Below, piece by piece: positions 36,114 to 44,497 of a stretch of DNA of 64,000 bases. The first letter of the stretch is position 1. Each line of letters opens with the position of its first letter. Below the pieces are notes generated by a model. That model ran no database searches and had not been told where the DNA came from. It saw only the letters and a list, made by a program, of their open reading frames with translations. This DNA comes from Cellulomonas rhizosphaerae (lineage in GTDB: Bacteria > Actinomycetota > Actinomycetes > Actinomycetales > Cellulomonadaceae). Position numbers and translations under genes: made by a program. Location of the stretch: positions 1-64,000 of the forward strand of contig NZ_QWKP01000219.1 of assembly GCF_003470205.1 (NCBI RefSeq), in the 5' to 3' direction.

Positions 36114-38984
36114 GTGAGCCGTCACGCCCCCGCACCACCCCCCGCCCCTGGCACCCGGCCGCTGCGCGTCGTCGCGGCGGGAGTCGCCGTCGCCGCACTC
36201 GTCGCGAGCACGCTCGTCGCCGTGGGTTCCGGCGCCACCACCGCGGCGGCCGCCGCGCCGCTGACCCTGTCCCCCGTCGGCATCCCCGGGCGGGGCGCCA
36301 CCGTGCCCTTCGTCGAGCAGGAGGCGGAGGACGCCGTCACCAACGGCACGCTCATCGGCCCGAACAGGCTCTACGGGTCGCTGCCCTCGGAGGCGTCGGG
36401 CCGACGAGCCGTCACGCTCGACGCCGTGGGCGAGTACGTCGAGTTCACGCTCACCAAGCCGGCCAACGCCGTCGACTTCCGCTACTCGCTGCCGGACAAC
36501 GCCGCGGGGACCGGTCGCGACGCGACGGCCGCCGTGCTCGTCAACGGCACCAAGGTCAAGGACCTGCCGGTCACCTCGCGGTACGGCTGGTACTACGGCG
36601 GGTACCCGTTCAACAACAACCCGGGCGACACCTTTCCGCACCACTTCTACGACGAGACCCGGATGATGTTCGGCTCGACGCTCGCTGCGGGCACCAAGGT
36701 GCGCTTCCAGGTCTCGTCGACCGCCCAGTCCCCCACCTTCACCGTGGACCTCGCTGACTTCGAGCTCGTCGGAGCCCCCATCGGGCAGCCGGCCGGCTCG
36801 CTCAACGTCGTCACGGACTTCGGCGCCGACCCCTCCGGCTCGGCGGACGCGACGCAGGCGATCCAGAACGCGGTCAACGCGGGCTCGGCCCAGGGCAGGA
36901 CGGTCTACGTGCCGCCCGGCCGGTTCAAGGTGACGAGCCACATCATCGTCGACAAGGTCACGCTGACCGGTGCCGGGCAGTGGTACACCGAGCTGACCGG
37001 CGCGGGCGTGGGCATCTACGGCAAGTACGTCGGCCAGGGTGGCCCGAGCACCAACGTCACCGTGAGCAACCTCGCGGTGCTCGGCGAGGTCAAGGAGCGC
37101 AACGACAACGACCAGGTCAACGCGTTCGGCGGCGCGATGAGCAACTCGACCATCGACTCGGTCTGGATGCAGCACACCAAGGTCGGCGCGTGGATGGACG
37201 GCCCCATGGACCGGCTGACCATCAAGAACAGCCGGATCCTCGACCAGACGGCCGACGGCATCAACTTCCACCTGGGCGTGACCAACTCGGTCGCGACCAA
37301 CAACTTCATCCGGAACACGGGCGACGACGGCATCGCGCAGTGGGCCGAGACGGCCGAGCACGACAACTCGTACACGTTCAACACCGTGATCCTGCCGATC
37401 CTGGCCAACAACATCGCGATCTACGGCGGCACCAACATCACCGTGAGCGACAACGTCGTGGCCGACACGATCAGCAACGGCGGCGGCATCCACATCGCCA
37501 ACCGCTACCCGGGCGTGCAGGGCGCCGCGGCGATCGGCGGCACGATCACCGTCGCCCGCGACACGTTCATCCGCGCCGGCAACTCCGACTACAACTGGCA
37601 GTTCGGCGTCGGCGCACTCTGGTTCTCGGCGCTCAACGAGCCGATGAACGCGACGATCAACGTGACCGACGCGAACATCCTCGACAGCTCCTACGCCGCG
37701 ATCATGTTCATCGAGGGGTCGACCAAGACGGTCAACTTCAAGAACGTGAACATCGACGGTGCCGGGACGTTCGCGATCCAGGCGCAGGCGGCGTTCGTCG
37801 CCAACTTCGAGAACGTCGTCGCGAAGAACGTCGGCTACAGCAACCCGCTGTACAGCTGCCAGGGCTCGGTCAACACGGGCATCAACCTCGTCGGCAGCGG
37901 CAACTCCGGGTTCTTCCCGGCCACGCCGTACTGCGGCCCGTGGCCCACGCCGGTCTACTCCGGCGGCACGACGAACCCGACGAGCCCGCCGGTCACGACC
38001 CCGCCGACGACGCCCACGCCGACTCCCACGGTCACCCCCACCCAGCCGCCCGCGTGCAACGCCGGCACGGGTGACCTGGCGCGGGGCAAGACCGCGACGT
38101 CGACGAGCACCAACCAGTCGTACGGTCCTGGCAACGCCGTGGACGGCAACGCATCGAGCTACTGGGAGAGCGCCAACAGCGCGTTCCCGCAGTCGGTGAC
38201 CGTGGACCTGTGCGCGGCAACCGCCGTCCAGCGGGTCGAGCTCGCGCTGCCGCCGTCGTGGGGTCAGCGCAACCAGACGCTGTCGGTGCTCGGCTCGGCC
38301 GACGGCTCGTCGTGGAGCACGCTCGCCGTGTCCAAGTCGTACTCGTTCGACCCGGCGAGTGGGAACCGCGTCAGCGTCCCGGTCAGCGGCAACGCGCGGT
38401 ACGTGCGCGTCACGGTCACCGCCAACTCCGGCTGGCCCGCCGCGCAGGTCTCGTCGTTCGAGGTCTACGGGACCGGCACCACGCCGACGCCCACGCCGAC
38501 CCCGACCCCGACCCCGACGCCCACGCCCACGCCCACGCCCACCGTCACGCCGACGACCCCGCCGACCACCGTGAACCTCGCGGCGGGCAAGCAGGTCAGC
38601 GGCGCGTACGCGGACGTGTACGGGCCGGGCAACGTGGTGGACGGCAACGCGAACAGCTACTGGGAGAGCCCGAACAACGCGTTCCCCCAGAACCTGACGG
38701 TCGACCTCGGCTCGTCGCAGACCGTGGGCCGCGTGGTCCTCAAGCTGCCGCCCGCGGCCGCCTGGGCCACGCGCACGCAGACCTTGTCCGTGCTGGGCAG
38801 CACCGACAACGCGACCTGGAGCACGCTCAAGGCGTCTGCCGGGTACGTGTTCAACCCGTCGTCGGGCAACACCGTGACGATCACCGTGACGCCCTCGGCG
38901 AAGCGCTACGTGCGGCTGACGTTCACGGGCAACACGGGCTGGCCGGCGGGCCAGCTCTCGGAGTACGAGGTGTACTCCGGCTGA
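36114..38984 (+). CDS. Secreted GH87-like alpha-1,3-glucanase with three binding modules
   Basis: The 956-residue product has: a signal peptide (1-~48); a CBM6/35-like module (~64-219); a right-handed beta-helix (~231-600); a Thr/Pro-rich linker; an F5/8C (discoidin) module (~648-786); a PT-repeat linker; and a second discoidin module (~818-955). In the helix, TADGIN (D381) and NTGDDGI (D404, D405) have the 23/24-residue spacing I recall for the three catalytic Asp of GH87 alpha-1,3-glucanases, which cleave fungal-wall or mutan glucan. GTG 36114 has AGAGAGG eight bases upstream. Confidence 0.82.
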   Translation: MSRHAPAPPPAPGTRPLRVVAAGVAVAALVASTLVAVGSGATTAAAAAPLTLSPVGIPGRGATVPFVEQEAEDAVTNGTLIGPNRLYGSLPSEASGRRAVTLDAVGEYVEFTLTKPANAVDFRYSLPDNAAGTGRDATAAVLVNGTKVKDLPVTSRYGWYYGGYPFNNNPGDTFPHHFYDETRMMFGSTLAAGTKVRFQVSSTAQSPTFTVDLADFELVGAPIGQPAGSLNVVTDFGADPSGSADATQAIQNAVNAGSAQGRTVYVPPGRFKVTSHIIVDKVTLTGAGQWYTELTGAGVGIYGKYVGQGGPSTNVTVSNLAVLGEVKERNDNDQVNAFGGAMSNSTIDSVWMQHTKVGAWMDGPMDRLTIKNSRILDQTADGINFHLGVTNSVATNNFIRNTGDDGIAQWAETAEHDNSYTFNTVILPILANNIAIYGGTNITVSDNVVADTISNGGGIHIANRYPGVQGAAAIGGTITVARDTFIRAGNSDYNWQFGVGALWFSALNEPMNATINVTDANILDSSYAAIMFIEGSTKTVNFKNVNIDGAGTFAIQAQAAFVANFENVVAKNVGYSNPLYSCQGSVNTGINLVGSGNSGFFPATPYCGPWPTPVYSGGTTNPTSPPVTTPPTTPTPTPTVTPTQPPACNAGTGDLARGKTATSTSTNQSYGPGNAVDGNASSYWESANSAFPQSVTVDLCAATAVQRVELALPPSWGQRNQTLSVLGSADGSSWSTLAVSKSYSFDPASGNRVSVPVSGNARYVRVTVTANSGWPAAQVSSFEVYGTGTTPTPTPTPTPTPTPTPTPTPTVTPTTPPTTVNLAAGKQVSGAYADVYGPGNVVDGNANSYWESPNNAFPQNLTVDLGSSQTVGRVVLKLPPAAAWATRTQTLSVLGSTDNATWSTLKASAGYVFNPSSGNTVTITVTPSAKRYVRLTFTGNTGWPAGQLSEYEVYSG

Positions 38985-38990
38985 CCTGAG

Positions 38991-39038
38991 ACGCACGGCA
39001 GGGCCGCCCCCGACTTCGGGGGCGGCCCTGCTGTGCGT
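38991..39038. terminator. Bidirectional terminator between convergent genes
   Basis: A 15-bp perfect stem (38998-39012 with 39017-39031, loop ACTT) is extended by one G-U pair and ACGCAC/GTGCGT to about 22 bp. It lies between the glucanase stop (38984) and the thioester-protein stop (39045) and can serve both strands. Confidence 0.85.
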
Positions 39039-39044
39039 GCGGTG

Positions 39045-41201
39045 TCAGATCTCGGCGTGACGTCCACGGCGGCGGACGACGACCATCCCGAGGCCCGCGA
39101 GGCTGACGAGCGAGCCGAGGGCGACGAGGGTGCCCGCCTCGGAGCCGGTCTGCGCGAGGCCGTCGGCCGAGGCCTGGGCCCGCGTGCCCGTCGCGACGGT
39201 TGCGGCGGTCGGGACGGTCGGGACCTTGACGCTGACCGCGCCGGACGACGAGCCGAGGTTGGTCGGGTCGGTCGGGGTGACCGGGTCGACGACCGGCGCG
39301 ACGACCGGGTTGTCCGTCTCGTCGTCGACCGGGGCGACGACCGGGTCAGTGGGCTCGACCGGGTCGGTGGGCTCGGTCGGGTCAGTCGGGCCTTCGGGCT
39401 CACCGGGCTCTCCCGGCTCCTCCGGCGTGATGTCGGCGAGGGAGATGCCGATCCAGTCCCACGCGGTCGACGGGCGGTCGAGCTCACCGAGGCCGATCAG
39501 CCAGTGCTGCCCGAACTCCTGGGTCCACTCGCCGGTCTCCTCGTCATAGTGGCCCGGGAGGTTGTTCGTGCTGTCCTCGCCCGTGAAGTAGTGCGGGCTG
39601 CCCTTCGCGGTGCCCTCGGCCGAGCCCCACAGCTGGAAGGCGGGGAGCGTGGCGGGGTCCATGCCGGCCGGGACGCGGACGTAGACCTTCTGGCCGGGCG
39701 TGACCTCGGTGACGACCTTGCCCTGAGCGTCGACCAGCACCACGCCGGCCGGGATCGCGGCACCGTCAGCGGTGCGCAGCTCGACGTGCACCTTGCCGGT
39801 GCCCGCGACGAGCGTCACGGTGAAGCCGTAGTCGGTCGACCCGTCCTCGTTGGCCACGTAGCCGTGCGAGACGAAGCCAGGCTGCGGCATGACGTTGTTG
39901 CTGGTCAGCGCCTTTTCGATGAGCCACGCCGCGGTGCTCATCGTGGCGAGCCGGTCGCTCGTGTAGTTGTACTCGGCCCAGTTGCGCGTGCCGTCGTACG
40001 TGTCCCAGTCGACGTCGTCCGTGATCTCCTGGCGGTTGAACTGGTCCTTGGCCTTCTGGCTCAGGGTCACGTGGCCGGTCGCGTCGACGTCGAAGAACAG
40101 GCCCATGACGTCGTGTCCGGTGGAGAAGTACCAGACCGCGAACTGGGTCGCCTCGTAGGCGGTGTAGTCGAGGAACCGCGCACGGTACTCGTCCATCATC
40201 GCGAGGTAGTCCGCGTAGTCCGCGTCGGTCCGGTCGCCCTGAGGCTCGATCTCGGCGAGCCACTCGGGGAACGCGACCGTGACGCCGGCCTTGTCGAGCA
40301 CCGACTGCGCGTCCCGCCCTCGCGCCGACATGTCGGTCCCGCCCTTGTACCCGTTGACCAGGACGCTCTGCTGCGCGTTCGTGTCGGACCAGTGCATGCC
40401 GTCCTCGTCGATCGAGGCGTTCGGCGTGAAGATCGGGTTGCCCTCGTCATCCTGGTGCGATCCACCCCAGACGTGGTACCAGGAGTTGGCGATGTCGCGG
40501 TCGTAGACCATGTGCGTCGTGCCGTCGGCGTCGACGATCGTGTGGTGAAGGATGTGCAGCTGTGGGCTTCCGTTCCATCCCGACCAGTCGCGCCCGGACG
40601 TTGTGTCACCGCGGTCCATGAAGTACCAGTAGTCGCAGCCGAAGCCGTCCTCGCCACCGTCGTGCCAGTGCTCGGTCGGGGTCGCCGACGTGGCGGCCGA
40701 GGCGCCGAGGGTCTGGGTAGCGGAGAGCGCCGCACGTGCAGCAGGGGCGGCCTCCTCGGCGGCGGGCTCGGCCTCGTCCGCGGCAGGCTCGGTGGCGTCC
40801 ACGACGGGCTCGGTCGCCTCGGCGGCCTCGTCCTCCGCCGCTGTCGCAGGCTCCTCCTCGACGGGGGCGACTTCGTCCGCCACCTCGTCCGCGACCTCGT
40901 CGGCCGGCTCGTCGGCGACGACCTCCTCGACGACATCCTCCGCGGCAGGCGCCTCGGGCTCAGGGGCGACGACGGGGTCCACCGGAGCGGCGTCCTCGAC
41001 CGGCGTCTCGTCGGCCGGTGCGCTCTCGTCGGAGGGCGTGCTGTCGGCCGACGAGTCCGCGGCGTCGGTCTCGTCGGAGGACTCGACCGAGCTGAGCTCG
41101 ACGCCGTCGGCCTCCGGCTCGGCGGCGAGTGCGGCTCCCCCGCCGGCGACCATGAGCGCGGTCGAGACGGCGGTGGTGGTGAGGATGCGGCGGGCGATCA
41201 T
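39045..41201 (-). CDS. Sortase-type anchored surface protein with probable thioester domain
   Basis: The 718-residue protein has: a signal peptide (1-~27); an acidic Asp/Glu/Ala/Pro-rich segment (~28-155); a folded region (~176-600); a Pro/Thr/Asp-rich stalk; sorting motif LAQTG (682-686); a hydrophobic span; and RRRGRH. The folded region contains the only cysteine, Cys189 (GFGCDYW), and TQFAVW (Gln353), the Cys-Gln pair and TQxxxW motif of internal-thioester adhesins. Covalent attachment to host or substrate surfaces is inferred. AAGGAG sits eight bases before ATG 41201. Confidence 0.78.
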   Translation of the reverse strand: MIARRILTTTAVSTALMVAGGGAALAAEPEADGVELSSVESSDETDAADSSADSTPSDESAPADETPVEDAAPVDPVVAPEPEAPAAEDVVEEVVADEPADEVADEVADEVAPVEEEPATAAEDEAAEATEPVVDATEPAADEAEPAAEEAAPAARAALSATQTLGASAATSATPTEHWHDGGEDGFGCDYWYFMDRGDTTSGRDWSGWNGSPQLHILHHTIVDADGTTHMVYDRDIANSWYHVWGGSHQDDEGNPIFTPNASIDEDGMHWSDTNAQQSVLVNGYKGGTDMSARGRDAQSVLDKAGVTVAFPEWLAEIEPQGDRTDADYADYLAMMDEYRARFLDYTAYEATQFAVWYFSTGHDVMGLFFDVDATGHVTLSQKAKDQFNRQEITDDVDWDTYDGTRNWAEYNYTSDRLATMSTAAWLIEKALTSNNVMPQPGFVSHGYVANEDGSTDYGFTVTLVAGTGKVHVELRTADGAAIPAGVVLVDAQGKVVTEVTPGQKVYVRVPAGMDPATLPAFQLWGSAEGTAKGSPHYFTGEDSTNNLPGHYDEETGEWTQEFGQHWLIGLGELDRPSTAWDWIGISLADITPEEPGEPGEPEGPTDPTEPTDPVEPTDPVVAPVDDETDNPVVAPVVDPVTPTDPTNLGSSSGAVSVKVPTVPTAATVATGTRAQASADGLAQTGSEAGTLVALGSLVSLAGLGMVVVRRRGRHAEI

Positions 41202-41246
41202 GGGTTCGGCTCCTTGTGGGTTCCTGTGGTGTTCCCTGATGACTCA

Positions 41247-41274
41247 AAGGTATTTCAGCTGTCACCGCCCACAA
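41247..41274 (-). promoter_or_regulatory. Promoter for the thioester-type surface protein
   Basis: On the minus strand TTGTGG (41269-41274) and TACCTT (41247-41252) are separated by 16 bases, giving a start near 41240 and a ~39-base leader with AAGGAG (41210-41215). Confidence 0.5.
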
Positions 41275-41318
41275 TGGGTCGTTCGTCCCGACTTTTCCGA
41301 GCACGGCAGACTGACGCC

Positions 41319-41936
41319 GTGCCCGTGATCCCGACGACCCCCGACGCGCTCGTCGACCGGATCGTCGACCTGGTCGTCGCGCGACCCGGCCGGGTCCGGC
41401 TGGTGGTCGACGGCGCACCGGCGACCGAGCCGGACCGCCTCGCCGACGCTCTCGTCGACCCACTGCGGGCCGCCGGTCGCGCCGCGCTGCGTGTCCCGGC
41501 CGCGGGCTTCTGGCGGCCCGCGTCGATCCGGCTCGAGCACGGCCACCAGGACGCGCTCGCCTACCTCGAGGACTGGCTCGACGAGGGCGCGCTCGCCCGC
41601 GAGGTGCTCACACCGCTCGCCGACGGCGGGACCGGCCGGTTCCTGCCGAGCCTGTGGGACCCCGTGCGGGACCGCGCGACACGGGCCGCGTACGAGCAGG
41701 CGCCCGAGGCCGCCGTGCTCGTCGTCGACGGCTCGATGCTCCTGGGCCGCGGCCTCCCCTTCGACCTCGCCGTCCACCTCACCGTCCGGCCCGCGACGCT
41801 GGCGCGGCGGACTCCCCCGCAGGACGCCTGGACGCTCGAGGCCTTCGAGCTCTACGAGGCCCGGGCTGACCCGACGGGCGTCGCGGACCTCGTCGTCCGG
41901 GTCGACGACCCCCGCCACCCCGCGGTCGCCATCTGA
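41319..41936 (+). CDS. Uridine kinase-like P-loop-fold protein
   Basis: This 205-residue protein resembles actinobacterial 'uridine kinase' paralogues: VDRIVDLVVARPGRVRLVVDGAPATEPDRLADAL at the N-terminus, then GFWRPASIRLEHGHQD and VLVVDGSMLLGRGLPF. The Walker A Gly-Lys-Ser/Thr is absent (DGAPATE instead), so ATP binding and kinase activity are doubtful. The GTG start at 41319 follows CAGACT (41307-41312) by six bases. It is divergent from the surface protein gene. Confidence 0.72.
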   Translation: MPVIPTTPDALVDRIVDLVVARPGRVRLVVDGAPATEPDRLADALVDPLRAAGRAALRVPAAGFWRPASIRLEHGHQDALAYLEDWLDEGALAREVLTPLADGGTGRFLPSLWDPVRDRATRAAYEQAPEAAVLVVDGSMLLGRGLPFDLAVHLTVRPATLARRTPPQDAWTLEAFELYEARADPTGVADLVVRVDDPRHPAVAI

Positions 41937-41968
41937 GCCCTGTCACCTCCGTCAGGCAGAGTGAGGGG

Positions 41969-43336
41969 ATGGATCCCGAGCGGCTGGCCGACGCGTCGCG
42001 CCCGCGCAGCCGCGCGACGGTGCTGCACGCCGACGCCGACTCGTTCTTCGCCGCCGTCGAGCAGCGCGACAAGCCCTCGCTGCGGGGCAGACCGGTGCTC
42101 GTCGGCGGCACCGGGCCGCGGGGCGTCGTCTCGACCGCGTCGTACGAGGCCCGACGCGCGGGGGCGCACTCGGCGATGGCGATGGGCCGCGCACGCCGGC
42201 TCGTGCCCGCCGCTGCCGTGCTGTTCCCCCGGTTCGAGGCCTACGGCGCCTACTCGCGGATGATCATGGCCGAGCTGGCGACGCTGTCCGAGCTGGTCGA
42301 GCCCGTGAGCATCGACGAGGCGTTCGTCGACCTCGAGGCGGGTCCGTACGCCGAGGACCCCGCGACCGCGGCGGCGGACGTGCGTGCGCGCATCCGCGAA
42401 CGCACCGGTCTGGCGGTCTCGATCGGGCTGGGGCGGACCAAGCTCATCGCCAAGCTCGCCTCGGACGCGGGCAAGCCCGACGGCCTTCTCGTCGTGGACC
42501 CGGCCGACGAGGACGCGTTCCTCCTCCCGCTGCCCGCCCGTGCGGTGCCCGGCATCGGACCCGCCACGATGGCCGCGCTCGAGCGGCTCGACGTGCGCAC
42601 GGTCGGCGACCTGCGCCGCCAGCCTCTCGACGTGCTGACCATGACGATCGGCGAGTCCTCGGGGACCAACCTGTTCCGCCTGGCGCGCGGCATCGACGAG
42701 CGGCCCGTCGCCATCTCGGGCGAGCGCAAGTCCGTCGGCTCGGAGCGCACGTTCGCGGAGGACATCTTCGGTACCGAGACGGTCGCCGCGGCCATCGACT
42801 CGGTGGCGGACGAGGCGCTGCGCCGGCTGCACGCCCACGGCGGTGGTGCGCGCACCGTCGTCGCCAAGGTGCGATTCGCCGACTTCACCACGGTGACGCG
42901 CTCGGTGACGCTCCCCCAGCCCAGCGCCGAGCCCGCCGAGCTCCGCGCGGCCGCACAGCAGGCCGCGCGCGCCGCGGGCATCACGAGCTCGGTGCGGCTG
43001 CTCGGCGTCTCGTTCCACAACCTCTCGACGCACGCCCAGCTCACGCTCGCCTGGGACGAGGACCAGGTCGGTGCGCCCGTCGTCGTCCCGGTGCCCGACG
43101 TCCCGGCCGGTCCGAGGCTCCTCGACGAGGCCAACGGGCGGCCAGGGCTCGACGTCGAACACCCCGTCCTCGGGCGCGGCTGGCTCGTGCACGTGCGCGC
43201 CCGCGAGGCCACCGTCCGGTTCGAGACCGTCGACTCGCCACCCGCACGGTCGCAGGTGGTCGACCTCGACGCCGAGCCGCTGACGCTCGTCGCGCCGCTG
43301 GTCGCGGAGATGACCGCGACCGACCGAACCGACTAG
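41969..43336 (+). CDS. dinB: DNA polymerase IV (Y family)
   Basis: This 455-residue translesion polymerase has VLHADADSFFAAVEQRD (catalytic Asp), VSTASYEARRAG, and PVSIDEAFVD with the second catalytic Asp/Glu pair. Helix-hairpin-helix ARAVPGIGPATMAALERL and the little-finger domain follow; the C-terminal ~90 residues are a variable tail. It copies damaged DNA with low fidelity. CAGAGT lies six bases before ATG 41969, with GAGGGG between them, so either a leaderless or a Shine-Dalgarno start is possible. Confidence 0.94.
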   Translation: MDPERLADASRPRSRATVLHADADSFFAAVEQRDKPSLRGRPVLVGGTGPRGVVSTASYEARRAGAHSAMAMGRARRLVPAAAVLFPRFEAYGAYSRMIMAELATLSELVEPVSIDEAFVDLEAGPYAEDPATAAADVRARIRERTGLAVSIGLGRTKLIAKLASDAGKPDGLLVVDPADEDAFLLPLPARAVPGIGPATMAALERLDVRTVGDLRRQPLDVLTMTIGESSGTNLFRLARGIDERPVAISGERKSVGSERTFAEDIFGTETVAAAIDSVADEALRRLHAHGGGARTVVAKVRFADFTTVTRSVTLPQPSAEPAELRAAAQQAARAAGITSSVRLLGVSFHNLSTHAQLTLAWDEDQVGAPVVVPVPDVPAGPRLLDEANGRPGLDVEHPVLGRGWLVHVRAREATVRFETVDSPPARSQVVDLDAEPLTLVAPLVAEMTATDRTD

Positions 43337-43395
43337 CGGCTGCGCTGATCAACGGCTGAGCCCATCAACGGCTGCGCTGATCAACGGCTTTGCCG
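43337..43395. repeat. 16-base tandem repeat between dinB and chaB
   Basis: The motif ATCAACGGCT starts at 43349, 43365 and 43381, a 16-base period. The 21-mer CGGCTGCGCTGATCAACGGCT occurs twice exactly, at 43337-43357 and 43369-43389. The last copy contains the 3' end and stop codon of the chaB-like gene, so the array looks like duplications of its tail. Confidence 0.85.
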
Positions 43396-43791
43396 CTTGT
43401 TCTCCGCGTCGATCGCCTCGACCAGCTCCGCCTTCGTCATGCGCGAACGACCGTTGATGTCGAGCTCGCGCGCCAGGTCGACCAGGTGCTGCTTCGTCGC
43501 GTTCGCGTTGACGCCGCCGGCGGTCGGAGCCGTCGAGCCGTACCCCTCCTCGGCCCGCCGGTCGGACGGGCCGGGCTCGTCCTTGGGGCGCCAGCTGTCG
43601 CCGACCTTCTCGTGCGTGTGCTTGAGCGCCGCGAACGCGACGCGGTGCGCGGCCTCCTCGTCGCCGTCGTACTGCTCGATGGCCGCGTCGTAGGCGTGCG
43701 CGAACGTGCGCTGCGCCTTGGCGTCCGAGCGCTGCAGGGTCGCCGGGATCTCGTCCTGCTTCGCTGCGCCGCTGCGCTTCGTCTTGGGCAT
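43381..43791 (-). CDS. ChaB-family protein with Rho-N/SAP-like C-terminus
   Basis: The 136-residue protein has an N-terminal ChaB domain (LQRSDAKAQRTFAHAYDAAI, EEAAHRVAFAALKHTHEKVG) and a C-terminal helix-extended-helix (KQHLVDLARELDINGRSRM, TKAELVEAIDAENKR) like the Rho N-terminal/SAP fold that binds nucleic acid. ChaB is a poorly understood cation-transport regulator. ATG 43791 is preceded by GAGGGG. Its last codons lie in a tandem repeat. Confidence 0.85.
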   Translation of the reverse strand: MPKTKRSGAAKQDEIPATLQRSDAKAQRTFAHAYDAAIEQYDGDEEAAHRVAFAALKHTHEKVGDSWRPKDEPGPSDRRAEEGYGSTAPTAGGVNANATKQHLVDLARELDINGRSRMTKAELVEAIDAENKRQSR

Positions 43792-43861
43792 AGGCCCCTC
43801 CCTCGTCGCCTCGATCGTCACGCGCCGACGCGTCCCCCGCACCCGCTGCCATACTCGCGGC

Positions 43862-44497
43862 GTGACCGTGCCCCATGCGCTGGCCTCCTTCGCGCTGGTC
43901 GCCGCCCTGATGACGATCGTGCCCGGCCTCGACACGGCCTATGTCCTGCGGACGGCGATCAGCCGGCGCCGGGGCCACGCGCACGCGGCGGCGCTCGGCA
44001 TCACCGCAGGCTGCCTCGCCTGGGGTGTCGCCGCAGCGGTCGGGGCGTCGGCGCTGCTCACCGCCTCGGAGGTCGCCTTCCGCGCGCTGACGCTCGCCGG
44101 TGCCGCCTACCTGGTGCTGCTGGGCGCGCAGATGATCCGCGCGAGCCTCCGCCCGCACCCGGAGGTCGCCCTCGACGGTGAGCCGCCGACCGGCTCGTCG
44201 GCCTGGCGGACGTTCGCGGCAGGGCTGGGCACCAACCTGCTCAGCCCGAAGATCGGCGTGTTCTACCTCGCCACGATCCCGCTGTTCATCCCCGACGGCG
44301 TCCCGCCGCCGGCGATGGGCGTCGCGCTGGCCGTGGTGCACAACGTCATCGGGATCGCGTGGTTCACGCTCATCGTCGTCGCGACGGGCTGGGCGGGCAG
44401 CTGGCTACGACGGCCGCGGATCGCGCGCGTCACGGATCGCGTCACGGGTGGGGCGCTCGTGCTCGTCGGCGTCCGCCTGGCGGCCGGCGCGCGCTGA
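43862..44497 (+). CDS. LysE-family exporter
   Basis: The 211-residue LysE/RhtB-type membrane exporter has six predicted helices. PGLDTAYVLRTAISRRRGHAHAAALGITAG is the N-terminal signature (usually PGP) and FAAGLGTNLLSPKIGVFY the central one. It probably exports amino acids or related metabolites. GTG 43862 follows CATACT (43850-43855) by six bases. Its 3' end overlaps the convergent DUF2809 gene by 93 bases. Confidence 0.9.
   Translation: MTVPHALASFALVAALMTIVPGLDTAYVLRTAISRRRGHAHAAALGITAGCLAWGVAAAVGASALLTASEVAFRALTLAGAAYLVLLGAQMIRASLRPHPEVALDGEPPTGSSAWRTFAAGLGTNLLSPKIGVFYLATIPLFIPDGVPPPAMGVALAVVHNVIGIAWFTLIVVATGWAGSWLRRPRIARVTDRVTGGALVLVGVRLAAGAR

Noticed and set aside
38482-38552. Repetitive CCGACGCCCAC-like run in the glucanase gene, possibly a CRISPR or satellite
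   Set aside because: It encodes a Pro-Thr linker between two discoidin modules; there are no spacers.
33996-38996. A minus-strand open frame of 1666 codons covering the antisense of the glucanase gene
   Set aside because: Only the last 371 codons are a real protein (alanine dehydrogenase). The rest is Arg/Asp/Gly/Val-rich translation opposite a GC-rich gene, with no recognisable domain.
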